DNA of 64,000 nucleotides from positions 63,195,463-63,259,462 of the forward strand of contig OZ024833.1 in assembly GCA_964016985.1 (NCBI GenBank), read 5' to 3'. The DNA comes from Anodontia alba (Eukaryota > Mollusca > Bivalvia > Lucinida > Lucinidae). The position numbers and the translations under genes are program-made. Below, in pieces: positions 24,925 to 36,142 of the stretch (position 1 is its first letter; each line of letters begins with the position of its first letter). The notes below the pieces were generated by a model that was given only the letters and a program-made list of their open reading frames with translations, had not been told where the DNA came from and did no database searches.

Positions 24925-24992
24925 GGCAAACAGTGTAGATCCTGATGAGATGACTCGTTACGAGCATTCTCATCTGGATCTACACTGTTTGC
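24925..24992. repeat. FB2 hairpin, third core type
   Basis: GGCAAACAGTGTAGATCCTG arm with GAGATGACTCGTTACGAGCA core. Confidence 0.8.
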
Positions 24993-25318
24993 AGAGCCTT
25001 GTTTCCGGTCTACAGCGTTGAATGGGCTATTGTAGAACCCTTAACCAGAGATCAGACGTTGTAATAAAGGAAGAATATACATACAACTGTCATTTTAGAC
25101 CTGTCAGTCTTATGCATGAATGCGTGCTTAAAATAGCGCCATCATCCCGAAATGACTGTAATATCATTGATGGGCTGTTAAAGTACTAATGCATTACATA
25201 AGATAGTGTCGTGCTACTTTTGCCAGTACTAAAATTTATATTCATTTTGCTAAGAAACATAACTTCCTGGATCTGGCAATTGACCCATTGTAGTCGGGAG
25301 ACCCGTAAAAGGGTAATT

Positions 25319-25386
25319 GGCAAACAGTGCAGACCCAGATCAGACGCCGCAGAACGCGGCGTCTGATCAGGGTCTCCACTGTTTGC
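25319..25386. repeat. FB2 hairpin
   Basis: GGCAAACAGTGCAGACCCAG arm; core GACGCCGCAGAACGCGGCGT. Confidence 0.85.
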
Positions 25387-25576
25387 AAAAAGTTTAGCCA
25401 TTTTTCTCTAGGAATATGTATACATCTAACAGCCGGACATACCTAAAATTGAAATTGGACTCTTCCAATATATTGTGTGGGACAGTCTATTCAGTATACA
25501 ATGGGTTAAACCTCATGGGTTGATGCGTCGTAATCACAGAATCATATCATTGTGATCTCTAGACATTGACGGAAAA

Positions 25577-25756
25577 AATGGGCCAGCGCATAACGAAACC
25601 AACAAAATGGCATGTGCGCCCGGCGAAGACTAAGATCAGCCCGGGCATCCCTCCAGTCTGATTAGTCTTCGCTGGCCGCGCGGATGCCCAGTCTGATCTG
25701 TGTCTTCGCTGGGCGCACATGCCATTTTGTTGGTTTTGTCATGCGCCGGCTCATTT
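25577..25756. mobile_element. FB3 element, two-hairpin form
   Basis: Outer ends AATGGGCCAGCGCATAACGA / GTCATGCGCCGGCTCATT, then an ACCAACAAAATGGCATGTGC arm with its complement, enclosing two GCGAAGAC/GTCTTCGC segments. Confidence 0.8.
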
Positions 25757-26289
25757 CTTATCTGTGCCGATGTTTTATCGTCTATAGCTATATTCCGTCT
25801 TATTAGGTCAAACAAGATGGGTGTTTCGTTGACTTTTGTCCCACGTTTGCTAGACAAATATGCTTTTCCCCCATCAGAAATGGTACCGTTTGTCGCCAAC
25901 TTGAAACAAACATTGCCCTTGTCTGGTTTGTATTGGTATACATTTGTTTTGGGCGTTTTTAAGATGGATGACTGTTGATATTTCGGTGTAGACATTTAGT
26001 GACTCTTCGCTGAACTAAAATCCATTAAACTCCATATCCGTTCGTCAATCTTTCGGCCGATTTAAGATTTCAAAGCTGTTATTTATCATTGATGACACTT
26101 AACAACAATTAGAAGAGTGCTCGATGTTTGCCCAAATCATTGAGCGCTCATCAAATATGTCATAAAGTAAATTTCTGACTCAATGTCCTCTTCACTACGA
26201 CGGAATTTTAGTGGATAACCCGACTGGGAAAAGATTAACAGGTCGCATCGGTTCACTGAGGACAGAGAGGACAGATGGCGGAATCATTT

Positions 26290-26293
<4 letters not shown>

Positions 26294-26381
<88 letters not shown>
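26294..26381. repeat. (CT)26-(CA)17 compound microsatellite
   Basis: A pure pyrimidine run passes directly into an alternating CA run at 26346. Confidence 0.98.
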
Positions 26382-26383
<2 letters not shown>

Positions 26384-27581
26384 TTAGAAGCTTAAGGGGA
26401 CTAGATGCACATGGCAGATTATCCGCCATTTTTAGCAAGCGGAGACACCTTTTTGACTTCCGATTTGAGTCCATGTTCACCAAACACCATCTGAAAACGG
26501 GGTCTACCCTGAAAAGAAAGAATTTGCTACCATCGGGAGCAGTGTCTTTCCTTTAGAGAAGACCTCTATTCCTAAGGGTGATGGCGGGGAGTAGGGGACG
26601 CAAAACTATTTTACTGAGTTACCTCCCGTGAAAGTATTCATTTCAACATGCACGTGTGTAGTGAGGTTGATGGGGTACGGCGGTTCGTTTCATATGGTAT
26701 TTTGTTCGCAGAAAATGAAACTTAAAGGAACGGAGTGCATTACAATAGGCACCATGTTTTAACAAAAGTCTGTATATCGAGACTTATAGGTATCTCGGAT
26801 TACAAATAAAAGCTTTTCTCGAGTTGACGGCTTTTCGGATCAGAGCTTTTAAAAAAGATCTCGCAAATTCTTCGTAATTCGAAACTTGCGTAAAAGCTAC
26901 ACACGAGACGGAAGAGAAAAGAAAATTAGACAGAACAAATGAAAACCAACACAATACTGTCTGCGAACAGTGCAGGCACAGACCCACATGGGCATTCATG
27001 TCGTCCGTCCGGAGTCACTGAAGTTCATGTTTCTTTTTAAGACGGAAACGGCAGGTGCCCGGATGTATATACGCGGGTTCTCGTACGGGTTGGGTACATT
27101 TCCTGGCTCTCGACTCACAATGGATGAACATTTAATAGCAGTGAGGACAAATCGAGAACCAGGCCCTTGTTTAATGGCTTGTTGAGCTTTTTGTTCGTGT
27201 GACAGTAAGGTTTTACACTGAAGCGCAATCTGACTATTAATTGTACGTCGCTTTCTGATGACAGTTTTTATGACAAACTTACCTTAGAGTAAAATGGACG
27301 AAAACAATACAGCGTCCAATGTATTTTGTAAATGTTGTCTCGCCTGATTTTACATTTATGACGGCATAAAAAGCTACCGCACGAGAAAACGAGTCGGGTG
27401 GGTCTACATTATTAGGGGTAGTTTTAGAATTCAGCCATTGTTATTTCAACGTTTCTTTACTGCATAAATCTGTCTTAATGTGCTCAACTATGATAACCAA
27501 AACTCTTCCTCATTCCCCATATTATATGGTGAAAATGACATTGGATACATAGTTCGGAATAAGGGAGGGATATGAAGTTCT

Positions 27582-27698
27582 ATTTTCTCTTATTTCTTCA
27601 CAAGAACATATGTTGTGGTATTCATTAGAAGCGCCTCGGTGAGGCGCTTCTAATAAATACCACAACGTGTGTTTGTGTGAAGAAATGAGAAAATATCA
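27582..27698. repeat. FB4 fold-back
   Basis: CTCTTATTTCTTCACAAG ... GTGAAGAAATGAGAAAATAT with a GCGCCTCGGTGAGGCGC centre, inside the BAMBI-like intron. Confidence 0.85.
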
Positions 27699-27917
27699 TT
27701 TTTATTATTTTATTTATTTATTATTAGTAATTTATTTATTTACTCATTTTATTTATTTTGCTATAAAACATTGGCTTATTTAGAACTATGGCTTATAAAT
27801 AAACATTGGACGTTTCTAGGAAATGCCAAACAAAATAAAGCTACCACAGATAAAGCAGAAATACGGTCATACTATAGAGAAGAAGCAATACACGTTATTA
27901 GAAATATATCTGAGGTG

Positions 27918-28125
27918 TCTGTTTGTTTGTTTGTGTTGCGGTTTTACGGCCCAGTCAACCCAATGGGTCAATCTGAGGTGTCAGGATGAGCTGTATATTT
28001 TCCTCACAGTTTGGGTAGTTAGGCGACCCCTGCTAATTAATAATTCGCGACTGCATTCGACCAAAGTCGGTTTGGAACTCGCAAACGAGCCGAGTATCAA
28101 AGAGCGCAAAAGCGATCGGTAAATC
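27918..28125 (-). mobile_element. SINE-like element sharing the 37.85-kb tail
   Basis: Minus strand tail contains CCATTGGGTTGACTGGGCCG followed by CAACACAAACAAACAAACAG; the 5' part has GCGAGTTCCAAACC, a weak B box. Confidence 0.5.
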
Positions 28126-28520
28126 TATGCCATAATTACTCTGAATTTGGCATGTTCATGCGAGTTTTCCAATACACTATGAAATTCTAATATTTGCCGA
28201 TAACTGCTCCAGACCACGCTTAGGGACCCGAAGATACTATCGTGCCACGGCTAATTAAAATAGTAATTATTCAAACCTTATTCAGGAGGGGAAATTATGA
28301 ATCCTCGGGCAGGCCATTTTCGCTAATAAGCAGAGTTAATGGCTAGACACTGTGGAGACAAAGGTATTCTGTTCGCTGCAAGTAGGCCTAGCCAGACAAA
28401 ACTAGCACAGTGTAAAGGTTCCAAAGGATTTATTCTCTCATTCGAAGTAATTAGACAGATTTTCTATGTCTATGCGATGGCTGTTAGAACAGAGCTGTAG
28501 ATACACAAACCTATTCAAAC

Positions 28521-28632
28521 TTTTCCCTTAATTCTGTATGAAAACGTATGTTCTAGGATCTCATTAGAATCGTCTCACAGAGACGATTCTAATGAGATCC
28601 TACAACATATGTTTTCATTGGAAAATCAGATA
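28521..28632. repeat. FB4 fold-back
   Basis: Arms around AGAATCGTCTCACAGAGACG; outer CTGTATGAAAACGTATG and CATATGTTTTCATTGG. Confidence 0.8.
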
Positions 28633-28939
28633 AATGCCCATGTTTTGGTATCCAGAAGAGCATATCTGGAGCTTTAGATGAACATGCCTTTTGGGTTTAT
28701 CGATATAATTTGGGTATAAAATAAAATAGGCCAGGAATGAAAGCAATTTAAAACAATTTGGGGGAACTTGTATAATTTGTGTGCTCAAGATAATGTTTGA
28801 ATACATTAATATATTGGTAAGGATACACTCAAGCGAACTTATCAAGAACATGTTTATTTTCAACCTTTCAACAGGTTTAAACGAATGATTGATTTCTCTC
28901 TCGTGGTCATTTCGATATTTGAAATACATAGTCAGATTT

Positions 28940-29345
28940 CTGTGGCAGTTTTAGCCTGACCCCTTAGCGCCCGAAAACTTATAATACTCTTTCTTTTGAT
29001 AAAATTGTCTATGAAGACATATGCGGTAAAGCGATCTCCTGAAAAACCACACCAAATATTCGGATATCTTCGTAAGGTTTCGGTTATCTCCGCAAAGGTT
29101 CGCTCCATCAGGACAGGAAGTAAAATGAATTGTCTGTGGCAGTTTTAGCCTGACCCCTTAGCGTCCGAAAACTTAAACTCTTTCTAACGATAAAATTGTG
29201 TATTAAGACATAAGCGGTAAAGCGATCTTCCGAAAATTTTGAATGTGAAAACCACACCTATTATTCGGATATCTTCGTAAGGTTTCGGTTATCTCCGCAA
29301 AGGCAGCGAACTTTCCCCTAGAACAGGAAGTAATATGAATTGTCT
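28940..29345. repeat. 194-bp tandem duplication in the BAMBI-like intron
   Basis: CTGTGGCAGTTTTAGCCTGA at 28940 and 29134; both copies hold TTCGGATATCTTCGTAAGGT and end ACAGGAAGTAA.ATGAATTGT. Confidence 0.9.
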
Positions 29346-29496
29346 CCCTTGTGAAAAAAAAGGGCGGGAAATCTCCCAAGCGTAACCAGTCCCCTTAAGT
29401 TTGTCTTTGAAGACGTGCAGTGGGAAAACGTACTTCATTCCATGTTATTCATCATTGAACCGCAAGGTAAGGAAATGTACCTTCGGTGATGTCCGT

Positions 29497-29665
29497 GCAT
29501 CGATGACTCAGATCAGCCTGCGCATCCGCGCAGTCTGATCTGCGTCTTCGCTTTGCGCTCAGTGACTAGCTAAGGATCCAAGTCGTCTTCAGGCGGACGG
29601 TGAAGACTCTGATCAGACTGCGCGGATGCGCAGGCTGATCTAAGTCTTCTCTGGGCGCACATTGC
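29497..29665. mobile_element. FB3 element, two adjacent hairpins
   Basis: CTCAGATCAGCCTGCGCATC hairpin followed by a second hairpin CGGTGAAGACTCTGATCAGA; bounded on the right by CTGGGCGCAC. Same layout as 60188-60362. Confidence 0.75.
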
Positions 29666-30460
29666 ATAAGGTACATTTTCTGACGTGACAGTCCATTTGC
29701 ATATTCAGTCAAAACCGTTTCCTTAGACATGTCGTAAATTACCATGCATGTCATCAAAGGCAGATTAGTTCGCCCCTGTTTTTCTTTTTTTCTTTTTTTT
29801 TTTTTTTTTTTTTCTGTACAGCGCATAAAAGTTGCAGATTATTAAGTCCATGCCATGTTATCTGGGTTCTTTGCAAGCTGAAAGTCCCTAATAAGATGTG
29901 CGTCTAGCAAACACCCAAATCTACTGCACCTTTGCACATTCTGACCAGGACTTAGCACAGGAAATTCGCCCATTATGCAAATGGCGAGTAGAAAGGATTC
30001 TGCCGGGTTAATTATTCGCATGCTGGTCTGATTAGTCGCTGGTAATGAAAGATTTTAGGTGCCCTGTACCTGTTTATGGTGTCTGGCGTATATTTCTGAT
30101 TAACAGCGAAAAGCATAAATGACTAATGGAAAGCAAAATCTGTTCATCTTTCATGAAATGACGCGTGAAATTGAAAATTGTAAATATACACTGACAGTTG
30201 CAATGGAAACTACCGAATATTTTTGTAAAAGAAAATAACTGTAGCAAGATTTTTTATGACTTTGCATATTTAACTACAAAGAATTGATGTTTTTCTTTGT
30301 CTATCATGTCATGTTCTCGTGTTTTTAGTTGTGTTTTTTCCCTTCTTCTTTTTCTTTATGACATTCCTTTTTATGCTGCTGCGGATACAGTATTGTGTTT
30401 TAATGTTCGTAACTTTAAGACAAATTCCATAGCTCTAGAAAATAGGTTGTATCAGGTAAA

Positions 30461-30578
30461 TATTTTTTGTCATATTTCTGCACGAAAACATATGTTATGG
30501 GTACTCATTAGAAGCGGCTCGCCGAGGCTTCTAATGAGTAGCCACAACATATGTTTTCGTGCAGAAATAAGAATATAT
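30461..30578. repeat. FB4 fold-back
   Basis: ATTTCTGCACGAAAACATAT ... complementary arm; short asymmetric centre GCGGCTCGCCGAGGC. Confidence 0.85.
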
Positions 30579-31015
30579 CGTGTGTTTGTTTTTTGTGGGA
30601 TGGTAAAAATGCGCCTTCTCTGGAGCTGTGGTATTCCCAATTTATAAACTTGCACGCATACGCACACACACATGAACGCACAGACGCTCACGTGCATATA
30701 TGCAAAACAAGAAATTATGTGGCAGTAAAGACATACATACATTGTACTTACATTTTGCTTCTTACATACCGTTCTGCGAGAACTTCTGTCCCCAATAATC
30801 GCATTAATTAGTAATTATTAATACCGATGTTTTTATTATGATAAAAAGAAGAAAAACATGTTAGTGACAATAATTAGATTATCACCGATGCATTAGAAAA
30901 CATAACCAATATTCTTATGAATTCATCTGATAGTTGGGAAATTCAGCATGAGAGGCCATGTATTTTAATAGAGACTGGTACCATGACTATATCTTGCCGA
31001 ATTTCTATAAACCGT

Positions 31016-31018
<3 letters not shown>

Positions 31019-31105
<87 letters not shown>
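31019..31105. repeat. (AC)43 microsatellite before the BAMBI-like terminal exon
   Basis: Uninterrupted AC repeat ending 100 bp 5' of the exon. Confidence 0.98.
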
Positions 31106-31106
<1 letters not shown>

Positions 31107-31204
31107 CTTTTAAATTTGAATTATGGAAGTGTCCAAATAATGAGGTACAAGAAATTAGTAATTTAAGCATTAAAGTGTTAACAGATTGTACTTTCTATTT
31201 TCAG

Positions 31205-31701
31205 GAGGTTATTTTGGGACGTCCTCGGAGAATAAAGGTTTTCCCTCTAAGAACGAGATTGTTAATCATCCTCAAAAAGACCTTTGGTTTAAGGCAGCAG
31301 TGATAGCCGTGCCAATAGCCGGCGGATTTATTCTAGTACTTTTGGTGCTTTTAGCTGTGCGCATGCTCAGAACAGATTCTCGTTACCATAGGAGATTGAT
31401 ACAAATACGGCGAGAAAGAAGCCTTACAAAAGCCCAACTTTATGTTACTGATCATTTTGTAGATAAGTCAGACCAACCTAATAAATTATACTCTGAAAAT
31501 CATTGCCATAAAAATACGTCGCCACCTAAAGTGACAGTGCATAACGGAAATACGTACGAACAAGTAAACACAGATAAGAATATAAACCATGACAGTGTTC
31601 CAAACGCACAAATTCATCCTCAGCAGAAGCCACATTTGCCATATTCATCTTATATAGTGTGGGGAAACCCCAAAAAGAATGACTTTGCAACAGTGGTATA
31701 G
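31205..31701 (+). CDS. BAMBI: BAMBI-like pseudoreceptor, transmembrane and cytoplasmic terminal exon
   Basis: Terminal exon of the same gene. The acceptor is CTATTTTCAG|GAG; its first two bases complete a Gly codon with the last base of the 20944-21366 exon, so phase 1 is kept. A juxtamembrane stretch is followed by WFKAAVIAVPIAGG, which continues into a long hydrophobic helix (about residues 28-50 of the exon) and a basic stop-transfer stretch (RMLRTDSRYHRR). This membrane segment is the best conserved part of the family and secures the call. About 115 cytoplasmic residues follow, rich in Asn, His, Lys and Pro, with no kinase motifs, as expected for a pseudoreceptor. The tail holds YIVWGNPKKN and ends ATVV before a TAG, a possible class I PDZ ligand. 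No close poly(A) signal was picked out downstream. An (AC)43 tract ends 100 bp before the acceptor. Confidence 0.92.
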
Positions 31702-32517
31702 CGACAACTACTGTGCCTGTTTGTGGTAATAGGGTAAGCGTGATTGGTCGCCTCGCTATGGATCTGAGTTTATTGGATGAACATCTGTATTTGAATCCGA
31801 ATGGATGAATGTAATTGATGCGGATTGGAATTCGTTGAGATGCTGATGCGTGATTGGTCAAAGTGTGGCCTGGTATCCGACTTCTCGTAGTTTGAAAATT
31901 AGGCTAAAACCATGACCGTTTCAAGATGGCAGTACCCAAGAAAGTCATATATCCCATTCCTTCAGTGCTTGAATATGACTGTTTCATCGCCATCAGTTAG
32001 AAATACAATTCTACAGATGCAGTAATGATTTAAACCCATGATATATGGCACAGTCCTTTCTCCCCAATGGTTTTGGATTTAGCCTGGCTCAGATACCATA
32101 CGAAGCAGGATACCAGTCAAGTCGGAATATTGGAAGCGTTTGATTGCTTGGTATTTGTTTGTGACAAATTGCTTTTGTGTTCTATCTCTGTGATTTATTG
32201 GTTGTGTTTGAATGACGTCACATTGTACATATTTTACGTCAAAACGTACAGTTCTCCACATATTTACATTTGTACCAAGTACAAATCCTGGTAGACGGTA
32301 CCAGAATGTTGTCACCATGTTGTTTGACCCTTTCATTTCCATATATCTAAATTGGACTAAGCTGTTCATTCTAGGACCGTGGCTTTAGATAAGAGGAAGT
32401 ATCATGAAAATAGTTTTCTTATTTCTCCACGGAGACATATCATTACGAAAACACGCCTATTCAAATATATAGAAAAGTTTACCTCCGAAAAATGCAAATT
32501 TTCAGATAAAAAATCTG

Positions 32518-32637
32518 ATATTTTTCATATTTCTGCTCAAAACATAGATTGTTGGTACTCCTTAGAACCGCCTCAGCGAGGCGGTTCTAACGAGTACTCA
32601 CAATCTATGTTTTTGAGCAGAAATAAGAAAAATAATG
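32518..32637. repeat. FB4 fold-back
   Basis: Arms with TCTGCTCAAAACATAGATTG and its complement around ACCGCCTCAGCGAGGCGGT. A diverged partial copy follows at 32703-32799. Confidence 0.85.
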
Positions 32638-32702
32638 TATACCCCTGTAAACCCCAGTTTTACTATATAAAAGTGGGGTTTAAGGGGGTCAAAATTATAT
32701 AG

Positions 32703-32799
32703 GCATGTTTTCCTGATGTGTTGTTGGTACTCATTAGAAACGCCTCATCGTTTCTAATGAGTTCAACAACATGTTTTCATGGAGAAATAAGAAAAAATA
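32703..32799. repeat. FB4 fold-back, shortened
   Basis: ATGTTTTCCTGATGTGTTGT ... ACAACATGTTTTCATGGAGA with a compact centre ACGCCTCATCGT. Confidence 0.65.
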
Positions 32800-33067
32800 G
32801 CAACACTTTTTGGTTGAAAAAAAAAGCCTCCTCTAGGATAAATTCTCACCATTTTGAGAAAAAAGGATGTTTTCAGAATTATGACAAGCAGTATGGCAAA
32901 TAATGTAGATTGTCTGGTGTGACGTAATGACCCGTCTACATTGGATCTACGTTGTTGCAGAAGTTTGTATTCTTGATGTCTTGCATGGGTTGACAGGGCT
33001 CAAACTGTGTATCCTAATTCATAGATCCAGATATGAGGATAACTGAGATGATAATTGAGGATAGTTT

Positions 33068-33183
33068 TGTTATTTTTGCACCAAACTGTTAACATGTCTT
33101 GTGGGTACTCATTGGATTCGCCTCAGGGAGGCTATTCCAATGATTACCCGTAATTTATGTTTTGATGCAAACATAACAAACAT
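33068..33183. repeat. FB4 fold-back, diverged
   Basis: TTGTTATTTTTGCACCAAAC ... TTTTGATGCAAACATAACAA with GATTCGCCTCAGGGAGGC centre. Confidence 0.7.
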
Positions 33184-33773
33184 AATCTTCTGAATGTTCA
33201 CTTTATCTGGACCTATATTATGCTTTTTATAGATAAAATCTATGTATCATGCGTAGGCCAGTTGCAAACTGTTATGCCCTCGCTCCTGAGATAGCAGTCG
33301 TAACTGATCGGTAAATTCCGTTTTACGGAAGTTCTGCGTAAGAATTGCCGAGGATATCCGTGTGCTAAGATAAGCAAACATACGTCATGACGGAAGTGCG
33401 AAATGCGCTGTGAGATCGACTTCCGCGTTCGTGCAGTCAGACCAAAGATGTGACTAGTCCATACAACATACATAACATACATTGAAACGAAAAGCGTAGA
33501 CCCCGATTGGACCGAGCGAATGCGTAGGGAGATCTTGATCTACGCAGTCCGCATATGCAATCATACTGAGTCTGTGTTTGCTTGTCAGCTGGTTGATTAT
33601 ACCGAAACACATGCATACAGATTTGTTCATTTTAGAGGCAGATTTTCCATCATTGTCTACAATGTTTGCTTTGCTGCACGGCAAATTTATTCTGAAAAGG
33701 AGTCTACTCTATACGGAATGCATTTGCTCCCAAGGGGCTTGCTGTTTGCTTTTCTGCATATCAAATTCCATCT

Positions 33774-33888
33774 GAAAAGGGGTCTGCTCTAAAAGGAAAG
33801 AATGCTCTCCTTTTAGAGTAGACCCCTCGACAGAAGGGAGCAAACAATTTTGACAGAGTGACCTTTCCTAAAAGTGTATTCATTCTCC
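33774..33888. repeat. FB10 fold-back
   Basis: AAAAGGGGTCTGCTCTAAAA ... CTTTTAGAGTAGACCCCTCG. Related arms at 7615-7815, 14165-14275, 23395-23540, 26480-26600, 37185-37260, 38500-38580 and 42245-42370. Confidence 0.7.
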
Positions 33889-34320
33889 ATTAAAACAGCT
33901 CATAACAAGGCAATGGACGGAATTGGATACGAGGACGAGCTATCTTGGGTGTCACGACATAAACATCTGAAGGCGATTGCAACTGGCCTGTATTTTCATC
34001 AAACGCACACGCATCGAATAACTCAATAAGTCGAAGGAAGAATTGAGTAGGTTTGAAAGTTTTGACATAAATGGCATTCCATCAATCTGATCCGTTCTTG
34101 GCAGTTTCTACGTTTCCTGGACTCCTGTCATTTTCAGCTTGTCGTCGCGTGATCTGTTGTCATTAGTGCAGCTGGAATTGAAGAACATTCAGTGATTGAT
34201 ATGTATGTCAAAACACATCTGGTTGTATGTTAATTATCCAGATTTTGTCACAGATAATCTTCAACATAGAAGTATTGATATTTTTCGCAGTATCATCCGC
34301 GACAACATATATTGTGAGTA

Positions 34321-34430
34321 TTCAGTTTTCCTCCACGAAAGTGTATGTTGTGGGTACTCATTAGAAGCGCCTCGCCGAGGCGCTTCTAATGAGTACCTAC
34401 AACATATATTTTTTGTGCAGAAATGAGAAA
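34321..34430. repeat. FB4 fold-back
   Basis: CCACGAAAGTGTATGTTGTG arm, GCGCCTCGCCGAGGCGC centre, complementary arm to AGAAATGAGAAA. Confidence 0.85.
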
Positions 34431-35084
34431 TATATTTATTTAGTTACACATGTTAAAGTATGAAATACCAGTCCGGATAGAAATAGGTGAAGAGCACAAT
34501 GCTATTGAAACCTTTAACCTGATCAGTTTATATATCAGGACACGATTTTAAATTTTAATTTTATTTATGCTTTCTGGAATTAAAGTGGTTTTTCGTTTCT
34601 GCTCATTCTGACTGGAAATGCATTCAAATACCCGAATTCGAATCAAAGACTATTCCGACGAATCCTCGGATCCTGTTTTCTGTGGGAGGCCTTACCACAT
34701 ATGTTTTCATGGAGAAAATAATAAAAAAAATATATCAATATTACCAATATTTGCAACGCACCAAAGAAGTCCTTATGCCGTATGAGGACATCACAACCAC
34801 CGGAACAGCCTGCCCAGTCGCGCAGCTGATCAGGACCTTAGTTACTTACTTACGTAATCGATGGTTGTAGAATATATTGATGAACAGAGGTCCTCATCCA
34901 GCTGTACAGACGGACAGGCTGCTTTATTGTTCGATTATGCCGTACGTGTCCATTTTCAAAGTCATACATGCCTTTTTCAACCATTTAATCCCAGAGTTTC
35001 TGAAGTGGCCTCTTCCGTCTCTGAATGTGGGCATGTCCATCGTTCCAAACACGGAATTGGTAAAAACAAAACCAAGAACAGAAT

Positions 35085-35152
35085 GACAAACAGTGTAGAT
35101 CCAGATGAGATGGCTCATTATGAGCCATCTCATCTGGATCTACACTGTTTGC
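35085..35152. repeat. FB2 hairpin, third core type
   Basis: GACAAACAGTGTAGATCCAG arm with perfectly paired GAGATGGCTCATTATGAGCC core. Confidence 0.85.
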
Positions 35153-35888
35153 AAAGGTTTCTGTTTTGCTCTGCAAGGCTGAAATGGTTCAGCCTACTTC
35201 CTGTCTGCCTTCGATGTTTCGTAAGTTTATCGAAATACGTGAACCAGTCTGCAGTAAATTGTGTCATCAGTATTCGTGGGCACGCGTGAGCTAGAGAACA
35301 GTGCAGGCATTTTTATCAGATTATGCAGATTCACAGGGAGATCGGAATCTTCTCTGCTTCTTTGCTATTGTGACTCAACTCAATTTTATTTTTTGTGCAA
35401 CAAGATACCAAACTGCCATATCTACCCTAAGTATTTGGACAGACAGGCCTGGGCAAGTAGTGTAGACTCAGATCAGACGCCACGGTGTTTGATTAGGGTC
35501 TTCACTGATGGTCGTCCATTCAGCAATTTTGAGACATGTCAGCAGGCCGCAAAACGTAGGGCCAACACGAAATGATGAGTAAGTGTCGTATCAATCCGGG
35601 CACTCTTGTAAAAACTCTCATTTGTCAGGCAGTTGTGGAAATGCAGATCATGATTAGACAGTGCGAATTAACAGACTGGTTCACAAATGACATTACGTAA
35701 GCTTTCCTTTGTCCTTGCAACCATCTTTGTTCTGTTTCGATAAACTTACATTTTATTCACCTGTCATTTCATTGGTTGATTGTTTCATGACGTCATTATG
35801 TGATTGATGTTTAACAAAAAATATATATTTTAAATGAACTATTTATTTCTACGAACAAAATAAAAAAGAGATAAATTATGATGACATA

Positions 35889-35894
35889 TTTATT
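35889..35894 (-). terminator. Poly(A) signal AATAAA of the minus-strand micro-gene
   Basis: AATAAA on the minus strand, 16 nt past the TAA stop of the terminal exon, followed by an AT-rich stretch with TTTTTTATTTTG. A normal placement for a short 3' UTR. Confidence 0.45.
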
Positions 35895-35909
35895 GTTTTT
35901 TAATTAAAC

Positions 35910-35988
35910 TTAACAAGTATTCTCCATCTTGGCGCAGATGAGTTGATTGAGCGCTGCAGCAATGGCGCCAACCTGTGCAATGTACGCC
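35910..35988 (-). CDS. Candidate micro-gene, terminal exon with stop
   Basis: On the minus strand a strong acceptor (CTTTTTCCCACAG) opens an exon that begins with one base completing a split codon. It reads AYIAQVGAIAAALNQL, then ICAKMENTC, and ends with TAA at 35912-35910. AATAAA follows 16 nt after the stop (35894-35889), so this looks like a true 3' terminal exon. Joined to the ATG exon at 45729-45668 it gives 46 residues with an Ala/Leu-rich, probably helical C-terminal half and two cysteines. There is no signal peptide or membrane span. The phase match at both ends, strong splice sites and the poly(A) signal support a real gene. The function is unknown, and I know no family to assign. 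Confidence 0.55.
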
Positions 35989-36052
35989 CTGTGGGAAAAA
36001 GATCATATCACTAGATAAGAGGGTTAACCGGTTACATAATGCCCTTTTTTAT

Positions 36053-36142
36053 CCACAAAAAAAAATATGCAGCTGGTACTCATTAGAATCGCCTCACTGA
36101 GGTGATTCTAATGAGTACTCGCTACATATATTTTGTTGAGCC
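36053..36142. repeat. FB4 fold-back
   Basis: GGTACTCATTAGAATCGCCT and complement around CACTGAGGTG; outer arms diverged. Confidence 0.75.

Larger units (their letters stand above)
21367..31204 (+). other. 9.8-kb phase-1 intron of the BAMBI-like gene
   Basis: GT-AG intron between the two identified exons. It holds a tandem duplication with ACGTCG palindromes just after the donor, FB2 copies at 22.18, 23.81, 24.26, 24.92 and 25.32 kb, FB3 copies at 22.94, 25.58 and 29.50 kb, FB4 copies at 27.59, 28.52 and 30.46 kb, a (TC)n(AC)n tract at 26.29 kb, a SINE tail at 27.9 kb, a 194-bp tandem duplication at 28.94 kb and (AC)n before the acceptor. The stretches 23010-23810, 25760-26290, 26400-27580 and 29670-30460 look largely unique and show no convincing exon. 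Confidence 0.8.
31702..35888. other. Convergent intergenic region
   Basis: 3' of both loci. Contains four FB4 copies, FB10, an FB2 copy at 35085 and two TGACGTCA palindromes (32213 and 35788). No coding exon seen. Confidence 0.6.

Noticed and set aside
26970..27185. 71-codon frame in the BAMBI-like intron
   Set aside because: Reads smoothly, but no domain, splice sites or conservation evidence can be given.
30297..30455. Signal-peptide-like frame (MSIMSCSRVFSCVFSLLLFL) in the BAMBI-like intron, considered as an alternative first exon
   Set aside because: Possible donors at 30445 and 30455 give phases 2 and 0, while the terminal exon needs phase 1; the frame also runs into an FB4 element.
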